Of a stretch of 64,000 nt of DNA, positions 36,453 to 44,536 are shown piece by piece (position 1 is the stretch's first letter; every line of letters starts with the position of its first letter). The stretch is from positions 62,001 through 126,000 of the forward strand of contig JAETQD010000007.1 in assembly GCA_021770825.1 (NCBI GenBank). The letters run 5' to 3'. This DNA comes from Clostridium sp. (lineage in GTDB: Bacteria; Bacillota; Clostridia; Lachnospirales; Lachnospiraceae). The translations under genes and the position numbers were made by a program. The notes below the pieces were generated by a model that worked only from the letters and a program-made list of their open reading frames with translations, did no database searches and was not told where the DNA came from.

Positions 36453-36465
36453 ATTTTCTTTATGC
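36437..36465 (-). promoter_or_regulatory. Sigma-E-like promoter of spoIVA
   Basis: Minus strand: GCATAAA (-35), exactly 14 bases, then CATATACT (-10). This resembles the sigma-E consensus (KMATATT, 14-15, CATACANT). It lies where transcription would begin about 20 bases ahead of the spoIVA ATG. Confidence 0.65.
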
Positions 36466-37470
36466 TTCCCAGGGAAGATCGCTGTGCTCAATCCGTTTGT
36501 CGCGCATCATCAGGTCCGTAACGGCTTCTTTGGCCGATTTTCCTTCAAAAAGAACCTGGTTCACTTCCTCCACAATGGGCATGGGAACATCGTATTTCTT
36601 GGAAAGCGCCAGGGCAGCCTTGGCGGAATATACGCCTTCCACCACCATCTTGACTTCTTTCATGGCTTCCTCCATGGTATAGCCCTTGCCGATCAGAATG
36701 CCGGCTCTGCGGTTTCTGCTGTGCATGCTGGCGCAGGTGACGATCAGATCACCGATTCCTGTGAGACCCGTGAAGGTCTGGAACTTTCCTCCCATGGCGG
36801 TTCCCAGGCGGGCAATTTCTGCGATTCCGCGGGTAATTAAGGCGGCCTTGGTATTGTCTCCGTAGCCCAGACCGTCTGCAATTCCGGCTGCCAGGGCCAC
36901 CACATTCTTTAAGGCTGCTCCCACTTCAATTCCAAGAACATCGGGGCTTGTGTAAACCCGGAACACCGGACTCATGAACACCGACTGGATGTACTCTGCC
37001 ACTGCCTTTTTATGGGATCCTGCCACGCAGGTGGTGGGAAGGCCGCGGCTTACCTCTTCCGCATGGCTGGGGCCGGAAAGGGCTGCAGGCTCACACTGGG
37101 GAATTTCCTCTTTTATAATCGTGGTCATGGTGGACAGGGTGTCCTCTTCAATTCCCTTGGCCACATCCACAATGATCTGCCCCTCGGGACAGAATTCCTT
37201 CATCCGCTTTGCCGTACTTCTCACATAGACAGAGGGCACTGCCAACACCAGCAGGTCCTTTCCCTCCATTGCCGTCTTAAGATCCGCCGTAAAGCGGATG
37301 GAATCCGGAAGCGTCACCTCCGGGAGATTTTTATGCTTATGGGTCCGCTCCATCTCCTCGATTTCTGATGGAATGGCAGACCATAAATCCACCTGATGGC
37401 CGTTGTTGTTTAAGAGAACTGCAATGGCAGTCCCCCATGTGCCGGACCCGATGACTCCGATTTTTTCCAT
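36460..37470 (-). CDS. gpsA: Glycerol-3-phosphate dehydrogenase [NAD(P)+]
   Basis: A 336-residue GpsA. It has the N-terminal nucleotide motif IGVIGSGTWGTAIAVLL, the VVDVAKGIEED stretch, GPSHAEEVSRG and the catalytic-lysine region EVGAALKNVVALAAGIADGL. It reduces dihydroxyacetone phosphate to sn-glycerol-3-phosphate for phospholipid synthesis. The preceding gene plsY encodes the acyltransferase that uses its product, so the pair is functionally linked. GAAGGGAG precedes the ATG. Confidence 0.96.
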   Translation of the reverse strand: MEKIGVIGSGTWGTAIAVLLNNNGHQVDLWSAIPSEIEEMERTHKHKNLPEVTLPDSIRFTADLKTAMEGKDLLVLAVPSVYVRSTAKRMKEFCPEGQIIVDVAKGIEEDTLSTMTTIIKEEIPQCEPAALSGPSHAEEVSRGLPTTCVAGSHKKAVAEYIQSVFMSPVFRVYTSPDVLGIEVGAALKNVVALAAGIADGLGYGDNTKAALITRGIAEIARLGTAMGGKFQTFTGLTGIGDLIVTCASMHSRNRRAGILIGKGYTMEEAMKEVKMVVEGVYSAKAALALSKKYDVPMPIVEEVNQVLFEGKSAKEAVTDLMMRDKRIEHSDLPWEA

Positions 37471-37488
37471 GGTTCAGACTCCCTTCTA

Positions 37489-38127
37489 CTACTTTGCTTT
37501 ATTACCCCACAATTTGTTTTCCGTTCCGCTTAACAGGCGTTTCACATTGGCTCTGTGGCGCCAGACTGCCATAATCATAAGAACTCCGGCCACACAGAAA
37601 AATTCCAAAAGATCGCCCTCTGCCACCTGATAGTCTCCCCGAAGGCCGTAGACCACCATCTGGATGAAAAATGCGGTCACCACCAGAATGGAGCCAAGAG
37701 ATACATACCTTGTGAGAATCACAGCGCCAAGGAACAGAATGGCACATACCAGGGTCACCCGCCAGTCCATGGACACCAAAATTCCGGCCATGGAGGCGAT
37801 TCCCTTTCCACCCTTAAATTTCAAGTAACAGGGGAAGTTATGTCCCAGAACCACACCAAGACCTGCGTAGAGCACATACATGTCCACGCTTTCATTGTCT
37901 TTAAACACCATCCGCATGATCAGACAGGCAAACACAGTCTTGAAAAAATCGCCGAAAAACACAATCAGTCCGGCTTTTTTTCCAAGAACACGCAGGGCGT
38001 TGGTGGTTCCGGAATTTCCGCTTCCGTAATTTCTGATATCAATATGGTTCATTTTTCCATACAGATACCCTGTCTGGAACAGGCCGAACACATATCCTAC
38101 TGCAAGACATAAGATTCTTGACATCAT
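37489..38127 (-). CDS. plsY: Glycerol-3-phosphate acyltransferase PlsY
   Basis: A 212-residue integral membrane enzyme with about five to six hydrophobic segments and the PlsY motifs: YLYGKMNHIDIRNYGSGNSGTTNALRVLGKK, GHNFPCYLKFKGGKGIASM and the late VAEGDLLEFF region. It acylates glycerol-3-phosphate with acyl phosphate to make lysophosphatidic acid. Its ATG touches the der stop; two ATGs in tandem leave the first residue uncertain. GAAGGAG lies ahead. Confidence 0.95.
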   Translation of the reverse strand: MMSRILCLAVGYVFGLFQTGYLYGKMNHIDIRNYGSGNSGTTNALRVLGKKAGLIVFFGDFFKTVFACLIMRMVFKDNESVDMYVLYAGLGVVLGHNFPCYLKFKGGKGIASMAGILVSMDWRVTLVCAILFLGAVILTRYVSLGSILVVTAFFIQMVVYGLRGDYQVAEGDLLEFFCVAGVLMIMAVWRHRANVKRLLSGTENKLWGNKAK

Positions 38128-39453
38128 TTATTCTTTCTCCTTCCGCTCGCGGATGATGAATTTCAAGGAGGTTCCGCGGAAACCAAAGGCCTCTCTGATC
38201 TTGTTTTCCAGGTATCTGGTATAGGAAAAGTGCATCAGCTCTTTGTCGTTTACAAACACCACAAAGGTGGGCGGCTTCACGGCCACCTGGGTCACGTAGT
38301 AAATCTTTAAGCGCTTTCCCTTGTCGGACGGCGGCTGCTGCATGGCCACGGCCTCTGTGACGATCTCGTTTAAGACACCTGTGGCAATCCGCAGGTTCTG
38401 ATTTTCCCTGACCATGTCAATCAATTCAAACAGTTTTCCCATTCTCTGGCCCGTAAGCGCCGATACGAACACATACTCCGCATAGGGCATGTAGGACAGG
38501 GTGTCTTTTAACTTCTTTGTATATTCGTAGATGGTCTTATCGTTCTTTTCAATGGCATCCCATTTGTTGACCACAACGATGATGCCCTTTCCTCTGTCAT
38601 GGGCGATTCCGGCGATTTTTGCATCCTGCTCCGTGACTCCCTCAGAGGCGTCAATGACCATGAGAACCACATCGGCCCGCTCCACCGCTGTCACGGTGCG
38701 GATGATGCTGTAACGCTCGATGTCTTCCTTTACCTTGCTCTTTCTCCGCAGGCCTGCCGTATCAATGAAAATGTATTCGGTTCCGTTATGGACGATTTCC
38801 GTATCCACGGCGTCTCTGGTGGTTCCGGCAATATCCGAAACGATCACACGGTTTTCGCCCAAAAGCTTATTGATAATGGACGATTTTCCCACATTGGGTT
38901 TTCCCACAATGGCGATTCTAGGCCGGTCATCCTCCTCATCTCCGTACTGCTCCTGGCTGAAATGTTTGGTCACTTCGTCAAGAAGCTCACCAAGTCCCAG
39001 TCTGGAAGCTGCGGAAACGGCAATGGGATCCCCGATTCCCAGGTTATAGAATTCATAAATATCGTTTCCGAATTTTGCCATGCTGTCCACTTTATTGACC
39101 GCAAGGACCACAGGCTTTCTGGATTTTCTCAGCATATCGGCCACTTTGGAATCCGCATCCACCAGTCCCTGTCTCACATCCACAATGAAAATAATCACAT
39201 CGGCGGTGTCAATGGCAATCTGGGCCTGCTCGCGCATCTGGGAAAGAATAATATCCCCGGAATCCGGCTCAATGCCGCCTGTATCAATTAAGGTAAAGGT
39301 ATGGCTTAACCAGGTGCAGTCTGCGTAGATTCTGTCGCGGGTCACACCGGGGGTATCCTTTACAATGGAAATGGCACTGCCGGCCAGCACATTAAAAAGC
39401 GTGGACTTTCCCACATTGGGACGGCCGACAATGGCAACTACTGGTTTACTCAT
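38128..39453 (-). CDS. der: Ribosome-biogenesis GTPase Der (EngA)
   Basis: A 441-residue Der with two tandem GTPase domains: first P-loop [12 protein letters not shown] (about 10-21) with DTGGIEPDS, and second [14 protein letters not shown] with [13 protein letters not shown]-terminal KH-like domain follows. It is essential for 50S subunit maturation. AGGAGAA precedes the ATG. The order DUF512-der-plsY-gpsA-spoIVA is common in Clostridia. Confidence 0.97.
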   Translation of the reverse strand: MSKPVVAIVGRPNVGKSTLFNVLAGSAISIVKDTPGVTRDRIYADCTWLSHTFTLIDTGGIEPDSGDIILSQMREQAQIAIDTADVIIFIVDVRQGLVDADSKVADMLRKSRKPVVLAVNKVDSMAKFGNDIYEFYNLGIGDPIAVSAASRLGLGELLDEVTKHFSQEQYGDEEDDRPRIAIVGKPNVGKSSIINKLLGENRVIVSDIAGTTRDAVDTEIVHNGTEYIFIDTAGLRRKSKVKEDIERYSIIRTVTAVERADVVLMVIDASEGVTEQDAKIAGIAHDRGKGIIVVVNKWDAIEKNDKTIYEYTKKLKDTLSYMPYAEYVFVSALTGQRMGKLFELIDMVRENQNLRIATGVLNEIVTEAVAMQQPPSDKGKRLKIYYVTQVAVKPPTFVVFVNDKELMHFSYTRYLENKIREAFGFRGTSLKFIIRERKEKE

Positions 39454-39471
39454 ATTTTCTCCTCACTTCTT

Positions 39472-40869
39472 TTAAAGAACCTCTCCGTCTTCTGAAAGGT
39501 CCCGGTCTTTCATGGAAAGCTCATAGGCGCCGTGTTCTGCCGTCTGGGCTTTGGCAGCTTCCGGGTCCAAAACGGCATCCACAAAATCATATCCGCTTGA
39601 TTTTACTATATTTATGGGAATCTGTAAAGCGGCTTCTGCCTGTGCTTTTGTCACATCATCCAGGAAAATTTCTTCTCCGCTCTTAAACATGGCGGCCGGA
39701 AGAAGGAGCCGCTCTCCCAGAGACTTTCCCTTAAGCTGTGCAATTAAATCCTGCCCTGTAATGAGTCCCGCCACGGTGATCATTTCACCGAAAAAGTCAT
39801 TGCGGATGGGATACAGGTGCACCTTTCTTCCCGGATATACGGCATGGAGTGTTTCCAGGAGCCGTTTGATATAGGGATAGGGGAGATACCCTGTGGCCAT
39901 GGAAATCTCTTCGGCCTTTTTATCGTCCTCTTTCCCGTCCAAGGCATCCATCACTTCCTCATAGAGAAGCCGCAGCATTCCCACACCGTTTTCCAGTTGG
40001 ATATAGCCGTCGTAGCGCCCCTCTTCGGGAAGCTCCCGCTCCGCTAAAATATACCACTCGTCACTGGCGTGGATGAAATGAATCTGATGCTCTTTATAAA
40101 TCTTTTTCTGCCAGCGCTCAATGGTGTCGATGACCTCACAGGCATCTTCTTTCGTAAAGGGCTCCAAAGGATACAGCCCGTCCCTGAACTTTGAAAGTCC
40201 CACAGGCACCACAGAAACGCTCTGCATACAGGGGGCGTAGGCCGCAAGCTTTTCGATGGTGAATTCCAGTTCTTTCCCGTCGTTGACTCCCTTGCACAAA
40301 ACAATCTGGCCGTTCATCTCTGTTCCGGCCGCATAGAGACGGTCAATTTTCTTTAAGGCATCTCCGGCAAACCTGTTATTTAACATCTTACAGCGGAGTT
40401 CTGGATTCATGGTCTGTACGGAGATATTGATGGGCGCCAAGTGAAACCGGATAATCCGGTCTATGTCCTTGTCGCTCATGTTGGTAAGCGTAATGTAATT
40501 TCCCTGTAAAAACGACAGTCTGGAATCATCATCTTTAAAATACAGGGTATCCCGCATCCCCGGCGGCATCTGGTCAATAAAGCAGAAAATACATTTGTTG
40601 CGGCAGGAGCGGTAGTCGCTCATGAGACCGTTTTCAAAGGTGAGTCCCAAATCCTCGCCGCCGCTTTCAATTTCAAGCTCCCATTCTTCCCCATTGGCTT
40701 TTCTGACCACCATTATAAAGGATTCGCTGTCCGTCATATAGTCATAATCGAAAATATCTTCTATCTCTTCTCCGTCTATGGTAAGAAGAATATCACCCGG
40801 CTCCAGCTCCAGCTCTTCTCCGATAGACCCCGGCGCCACTGCTGTGATTTTATGTCCTTTATTTTTCAC
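39472..40869 (-). CDS. DUF512 protein with PDZ-like and radical-SAM-like parts
   Basis: A 465-residue protein. A PDZ-like N-terminus (about 1-70, with ELEPGDILLTIDGEEI) precedes a radical-SAM-like centre with CRNKCIFCFIDQMPPGMR, containing the CxxxCxxC cysteines, and a C-terminal DUF512 region. Members are predicted Fe-S enzymes of unknown reaction, found next to der. The start is a GTG at 40869 with AAGGAAAGG ahead; an upstream extension to 41052 overlaps the promoter region and the prs gene. It has its own divergent promoter. Confidence 0.87.
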   Translation of the reverse strand: MKNKGHKITAVAPGSIGEELELEPGDILLTIDGEEIEDIFDYDYMTDSESFIMVVRKANGEEWELEIESGGEDLGLTFENGLMSDYRSCRNKCIFCFIDQMPPGMRDTLYFKDDDSRLSFLQGNYITLTNMSDKDIDRIIRFHLAPINISVQTMNPELRCKMLNNRFAGDALKKIDRLYAAGTEMNGQIVLCKGVNDGKELEFTIEKLAAYAPCMQSVSVVPVGLSKFRDGLYPLEPFTKEDACEVIDTIERWQKKIYKEHQIHFIHASDEWYILAERELPEEGRYDGYIQLENGVGMLRLLYEEVMDALDGKEDDKKAEEISMATGYLPYPYIKRLLETLHAVYPGRKVHLYPIRNDFFGEMITVAGLITGQDLIAQLKGKSLGERLLLPAAMFKSGEEIFLDDVTKAQAEAALQIPINIVKSSGYDFVDAVLDPEAAKAQTAEHGAYELSMKDRDLSEDGEVL

Positions 40870-40900
40870 ATTTATTCCTTTCCTTGCCTGAACTGCTATC

Positions 40901-40929
40901 ATAATACCAATGTTCGCCGGATTTGTAAA
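40901..40929 (-). promoter_or_regulatory. Sigma-A promoter of the DUF512-der unit
   Basis: Minus strand: TTTACA, 17-base spacer, TATTAT, about 30 bases before the GTG start. It is divergent from the prs promoter. Confidence 0.7.
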
Positions 40930-40967
40930 GAAATGATGTTCTTTTTTCAGAAATCCCATTCTCGGTA

Positions 40968-40997
40968 TTGACGAAAAACACCGAAAAATGGTATAAA
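40968..40997 (+). promoter_or_regulatory. Sigma-A promoter of prs
   Basis: TTGACG, 18-base spacer, TATAAA, about 50 bases ahead of the prs start. Confidence 0.68.
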
Positions 40998-41045
40998 CAA
41001 TACGAAAGAACCGAATAATGTATAGATAGCGGAGGAGTCTTTGAC

Positions 41046-42254
41046 ATGTCAAATCAGTACGTTTTCAACGACCGGCTTCCCATTGCGCCTTTAAAGATCG
41101 CTGCTCTGGAAAGCTGCCATGACCTTGCCACAAAGGTCAATGACCATATTGTGAATTTCCGTCGCAATGACGCGGAGGAGCTGAAACGCAGACAGCAGAA
41201 TCTTCAGTACAGGGGTTACGATGTGGATTCTTATCTTCTGGACTGCGCCTGCCCGCGGTTTGGAAGCGGAGAAGCCAAAGGTGTAGTGAGAGAATCAGTA
41301 CGCGGTACCGATATTTTTGCCATGGTAGATGTGACCAATCATTCTCTGACCTACAAAATGTCCGGATATATCAACCATATGTCTCCGGATGACCATTATC
41401 AGGATTTAAAGCGCATCATCGGCGCTTGTGCTTCCACAGCACACAGAATCAACGTGATTATGCCGTTCCTCTATGAGAGCCGCCAGCATAAGAGAACCAA
41501 CCGCGAGTCCCTGGACTGCGCTATGGCACTGGAAGAGCTGGTTTCCATGGGAGTTTCCAACATTATCACCTTCGACGCCCATGATCCCCGGGTACAGAAC
41601 GCCATTCCCTTATCCGGACTGGACAACTTCATGCCCACCTATCAGTTCGTGAAAGCACTTTTCAAGCATGATAAGACCTTAAAAATTGACAAGGATCATT
41701 TAATGGTAATCAGCCCCGACGAGGGAGCCATGAACCGTGCCGTATATCTGGCCAACAACCTGGGCGTGGATATGGGTATGTTCTATAAGAGACGTGATTA
41801 CTCCAAGGTCATCAACGGAAGAAACCCCATCGTAGCCCATGAGTTCCTTGGAAGCTCCGTGGAAGGTAAGACCGTTCTGATTATCGACGATATGATCGCA
41901 TCCGGCGAGAGTATGCTGGATACCGCCAAGGAGTTAAAGAACAGAAAGGCCGCCAAGGTAGCCGTATGCTGTACCTTCGGACTTTTCACCAACGGCTTTG
42001 AGAAATTCGATGAATTCTACAACAAGGGCTACATCGACAGCGTGGTTACCACTAACTTAAACTACCGTTCTCCGGAGCTGTTTAACAGAGAGTGGTATGT
42101 GGAGGCAGATATGAGTAAGTATATTGCCGCCATCATCAACTCCTTAAACCACGACGCTTCCATCGGCAATGTTTTATCGCCCACAGAGAAGATTCAGAAG
42201 TTAATTAAAAAATACAATGCAGGCGGATACGATTATTACCAGAAACTTGGTTGA
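41046..42254 (+). CDS. prs: Ribose-phosphate pyrophosphokinase (enlarged form)
   Basis: A 402-residue PRPP synthetase, which makes PRPP from ribose-5-phosphate and ATP for nucleotide, His and Trp synthesis. Classical enzymes have about 315 residues. This one keeps RESVRGTDIFAM, SRQHKRTNRESLDCAMALEEL, FDAHDPRVQNAIPL, VISPDEGAMNRAVYLAN and the PRPP loop VLIIDDMIASGESM, but has an extra N-terminal stretch (about 1-40), a lid-like insertion and a longer C-terminus. Such enlarged forms occur in Lachnospiraceae. GGAGGAG precedes the ATG. It is the only clear housekeeping gene on the plus strand here. Confidence 0.92.
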   Translation: MSNQYVFNDRLPIAPLKIAALESCHDLATKVNDHIVNFRRNDAEELKRRQQNLQYRGYDVDSYLLDCACPRFGSGEAKGVVRESVRGTDIFAMVDVTNHSLTYKMSGYINHMSPDDHYQDLKRIIGACASTAHRINVIMPFLYESRQHKRTNRESLDCAMALEELVSMGVSNIITFDAHDPRVQNAIPLSGLDNFMPTYQFVKALFKHDKTLKIDKDHLMVISPDEGAMNRAVYLANNLGVDMGMFYKRRDYSKVINGRNPIVAHEFLGSSVEGKTVLIIDDMIASGESMLDTAKELKNRKAAKVAVCCTFGLFTNGFEKFDEFYNKGYIDSVVTTNLNYRSPELFNREWYVEADMSKYIAAIINSLNHDASIGNVLSPTEKIQKLIKKYNAGGYDYYQKLG

Positions 42255-42301
42255 TCCGCCGGTTCCCGTTTGCAAGGCCAACCCGAATCCGTAAACTATA
42301 A

Positions 42302-42350
42302 TGCCCGCATGAACCCCGATATTCTGGGCTCGTGCGGGCAATTGTATTAT
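42302..42350 (+). terminator. Probable terminator of prs
   Basis: TGCCCGCATGA pairs with TCGTGCGGGCA around an 18-base loop, followed by ATTGTATTAT. The T-run is weak. Confidence 0.5.
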
Positions 42351-42468
42351 AGTAACTGAACAGACATGTATGGAACAACCTATGATGTGAGATATCAGCA
42401 TTTTTATACGATTATTCTATTAAGTACCGCTTTTTAATTTTTCTTATCCATATTTTACTATTCTAATT

Positions 42469-43023
42469 CTAGCGTGTATTGTCGCCGCCATTAACTACAC
42501 GAAGGCTATAATTTCCATTTCCATGCAAATTGTACCAATGTTCAATAAAATGAGCTCCTGATGGATCTGCGAACCATGCCTGGTAAATGATTCTGTAATT
42601 TCCGGGCTCATCCATCCAACAAGAATCTATGTTTGTGTCTGTAAGTAAGCCGTAAGCACTTATGGATCTCGCACGGAAAACTTCAGTAGCCCAATCTTCT
42701 ACGGAATATTGGGATGCATTCACAGTATATTTAACTCTGGTAGTCAATTCCCCAACAGTATATTGCGAAGGCCCAACAGAAGATGTTTTAGTAGAGGTGT
42801 ATATCCATTCCCCATTTGCGCCGAATGGGCTTATGGGAGAAGTATAAGAACTATAATAAGTAGCCGGAACATTTTCATCAACCCATTTAGAGCGTTCCTC
42901 AAGAGTCATTGTGCGTGGATCATATTCATCTAGAGTTACATGGCGTGTGCTAGCGAAACTTATAGAATGCATTATAAAAGCAAAAATCATGGTTAATATA
43001 GTAATTTTCTTCATCCTTTTCAT
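42469..43023 (-). CDS. Orphan exported protein
   Basis: A 184-residue protein with a signal peptide (about 1-26, ending ISFAS) and no recognised domain. Residues 35-50 read TMTLEERSKWVDENVPATYY; the rest is rich in Tyr, Ser and Thr with several Trp. The start is the ATG at 43023 after AGGGAG; the ORF is open further up to 43092. Codon use and base composition are visibly more AT-rich than in neighbouring genes. No promoter with both boxes could be found. Possibly a secreted accessory protein. Confidence 0.6.
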   Translation of the reverse strand: MKRMKKITILTMIFAFIMHSISFASTRHVTLDEYDPRTMTLEERSKWVDENVPATYYSSYTSPISPFGANGEWIYTSTKTSSVGPSQYTVGELTTRVKYTVNASQYSVEDWATEVFRARSISAYGLLTDTNIDSCWMDEPGNYRIIYQAWFADPSGAHFIEHWYNLHGNGNYSLRVVNGGDNTR

Positions 43024-43390
43024 ACATATCTCCCTTCTGCCTCCATTCAGATGGAGACTTAAAAATAATGAAAGCCTTGTGGTTACTCTCATGTAGTAAA
43101 TTATAAATATCGTCCATTTATTTAGTGTTCCAGATGTCGGCTATAATCGTCCAGTTACTTTTATAAAATGGGGCGCGAAACTATTCCAATATTGACTTTA
43201 AAGTTCATATCCAACAATATGCCCGTTGATGAGCAATTGATAAAATTGGCGAACATTAACATCATGCAAATTATTTTTGATAGATTTTAATATAGTTTTG
43301 CTTCTTTATTGTAATTTATTTAGATATATGATATAATATTTTCAGAAAAAAAAGTCAAGATGAATATTGAAAAAGGAGAAATTTAAAAAA
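43024..43390. other. AT-rich intergenic stretch between two orphan genes
   Basis: About 370 bases without a supportable gene. It holds the plus-strand promoter at 43309-43337 and the ribosome-binding site of the lipoprotein gene. A TATAAT-like box for the leftward gene lies near 43090 but lacks a partner -35. No repeat or attachment site was recognised. Confidence 0.5.
43309..43337 (+). promoter_or_regulatory. Sigma-A promoter of the orphan lipoprotein gene
   Basis: TTGTAA, 17-base spacer, TATAAT, about 55 bases before the ATG. Confidence 0.65.
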
Positions 43391-44323
43391 ATGAAAAAAA
43401 TATTATTTACATTAATCCCTTTCCTATTTCTTATGAGCTGTGCCTCTGCCCTCTCACAAAATCAGACAGACCATGTACCCGCCATGGAAGAGCTTTCTGA
43501 ATTTTCCGCTTTTCATTCCAAAGAGGAGTATGAGAATGAACTGCTTAGAATTAAAAATATAATAGATGCCGCAGCCTATGAGGAAATTTGCGGAATCTAT
43601 GAGGAAAGCCTAAATGAATGGGTGGCGGCGCAAGAGGAGTTAAAAATTGACCGCACGGAAATTACATTTTCCAGGGACGCATTGTTAATGGATGAACAGA
43701 CCGGAAAACGTCTGTATAATAATTTTTTCGTGGAAGTTGACATTTATCTTAAAAAGGACGTGGAGCTTTTGATGAGCGAAGAGATGGACAGTCTTTTCCG
43801 TCAGATACAGGAAGCTTTAAACAAAACTCCGTATGGACGGTTCACACTCAATACCTTAACGGTTGTCTGCCATGGAAGCTATGCTGGAATCACTGATCTA
43901 ACCGATTTCAGGACTTCCTCCTATGCGATTTCAGATCTCAACTTTCAACCGGTGCTTGACGAAGAAGAATCTGAGATGCAGACGCAGGTTTATGAGTATT
44001 TGCAGGAATTTAACCATGAGGTATTTGAGGATGACCTGTATGGAAGCTTTAATGTATCGCTGAGACATTTTGGTATTGAGGAAGAATCTCAAAGATTCTA
44101 TATGGAGATTCCCATATACTCGGCGCCCTTTGACATGGACGAAGAAAGCTTTAAGGAAGATCTGAATAACCAGATCGAAAAACTATATCAATTAATTATA
44201 ACGAAAGACAGCTTTGTAAACTATTTAAAGGAAAAAAATGTCACAACTATGACGATTTCCCTGTATGTTCCCTGGGACAGGGAGGCAACGGATTCTTATA
44301 GGATTTATGATTTTGACCTATAA
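43391..44323 (+). CDS. Orphan lipoprotein
   Basis: A 310-residue protein with a short basic N-terminus, a hydrophobic segment and a lipobox-like LMSC (Cys17), so it is probably anchored to the outer face of the membrane. The body is acidic and predicted mixed alpha/beta, with two similar halves: each contains a segment starting near a conserved FxVxVxI-type strand (NFFVEVDIYLKKD near 115 and ESQRFYMEIPIYSAP near 230), which suggests an internal duplication. No family recognised. The ATG at 43391 follows AAAAGGAG at about 11 bases; a TTG at 43367 precedes the signal core and is less likely. Confidence 0.62.
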   Translation: MKKILFTLIPFLFLMSCASALSQNQTDHVPAMEELSEFSAFHSKEEYENELLRIKNIIDAAAYEEICGIYEESLNEWVAAQEELKIDRTEITFSRDALLMDEQTGKRLYNNFFVEVDIYLKKDVELLMSEEMDSLFRQIQEALNKTPYGRFTLNTLTVVCHGSYAGITDLTDFRTSSYAISDLNFQPVLDEEESEMQTQVYEYLQEFNHEVFEDDLYGSFNVSLRHFGIEEESQRFYMEIPIYSAPFDMDEESFKEDLNNQIEKLYQLIITKDSFVNYLKEKNVTTMTISLYVPWDREATDSYRIYDFDL

Positions 44324-44342
44324 AAACAGTGGAGAAAAGGCG

Positions 44343-44374
44343 GCCGGGAAATGCCAGTTTTCGCATTTCCCGGC
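44343..44374. terminator. Perfect bidirectional hairpin between convergent genes
   Basis: GCCGGGAAATGC and GCATTTCCCGGC are exact complements with an eight-base loop. It lies 20 bases after the lipoprotein stop and beyond the end of the leftward peptidase operon, so it can terminate both. Confidence 0.72.
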
Positions 44375-44383
44375 TATCGCTTT

Positions 44384-44515
44384 CTAAGCGGATTTCAGAT
44401 TTTCCAGAACTTCTTTTATCCGATTCATACTGATTTCCAGTGACAACACCCGGATTTTCAGTAACCATAGTATAGCATTCGACAGAAATCGGGTCAATAC
44501 AACTTTCAGTTGCAT
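44384..44515 (-). CDS. Possible 43-residue peptide gene at the end of the peptidase operon
   Basis: A minus-strand ORF starting at an ATG 21 bases after the peptidase stop. It begins MQLKVVLTRFLSNAILWLLK and ends in an amphipathic helix-like stretch (MNRIKEVLENLKSA). The spacing from AGGA is too long for a good ribosome-binding site. It may be chance, or the remnant C-terminus of a lost gene. Confidence 0.25.
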   Translation of the reverse strand: MQLKVVLTRFLSNAILWLLKIRVLSLEISMNRIKEVLENLKSA

Positions 44516-44536
44516 AACTGGCGGCGAACCAGGTTC

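Noticed and set aside
44247-44468. Minus-strand ORF overlapping the lipoprotein end and the terminator
   Set aside because: It reads through the bidirectional hairpin and shows no coding character.
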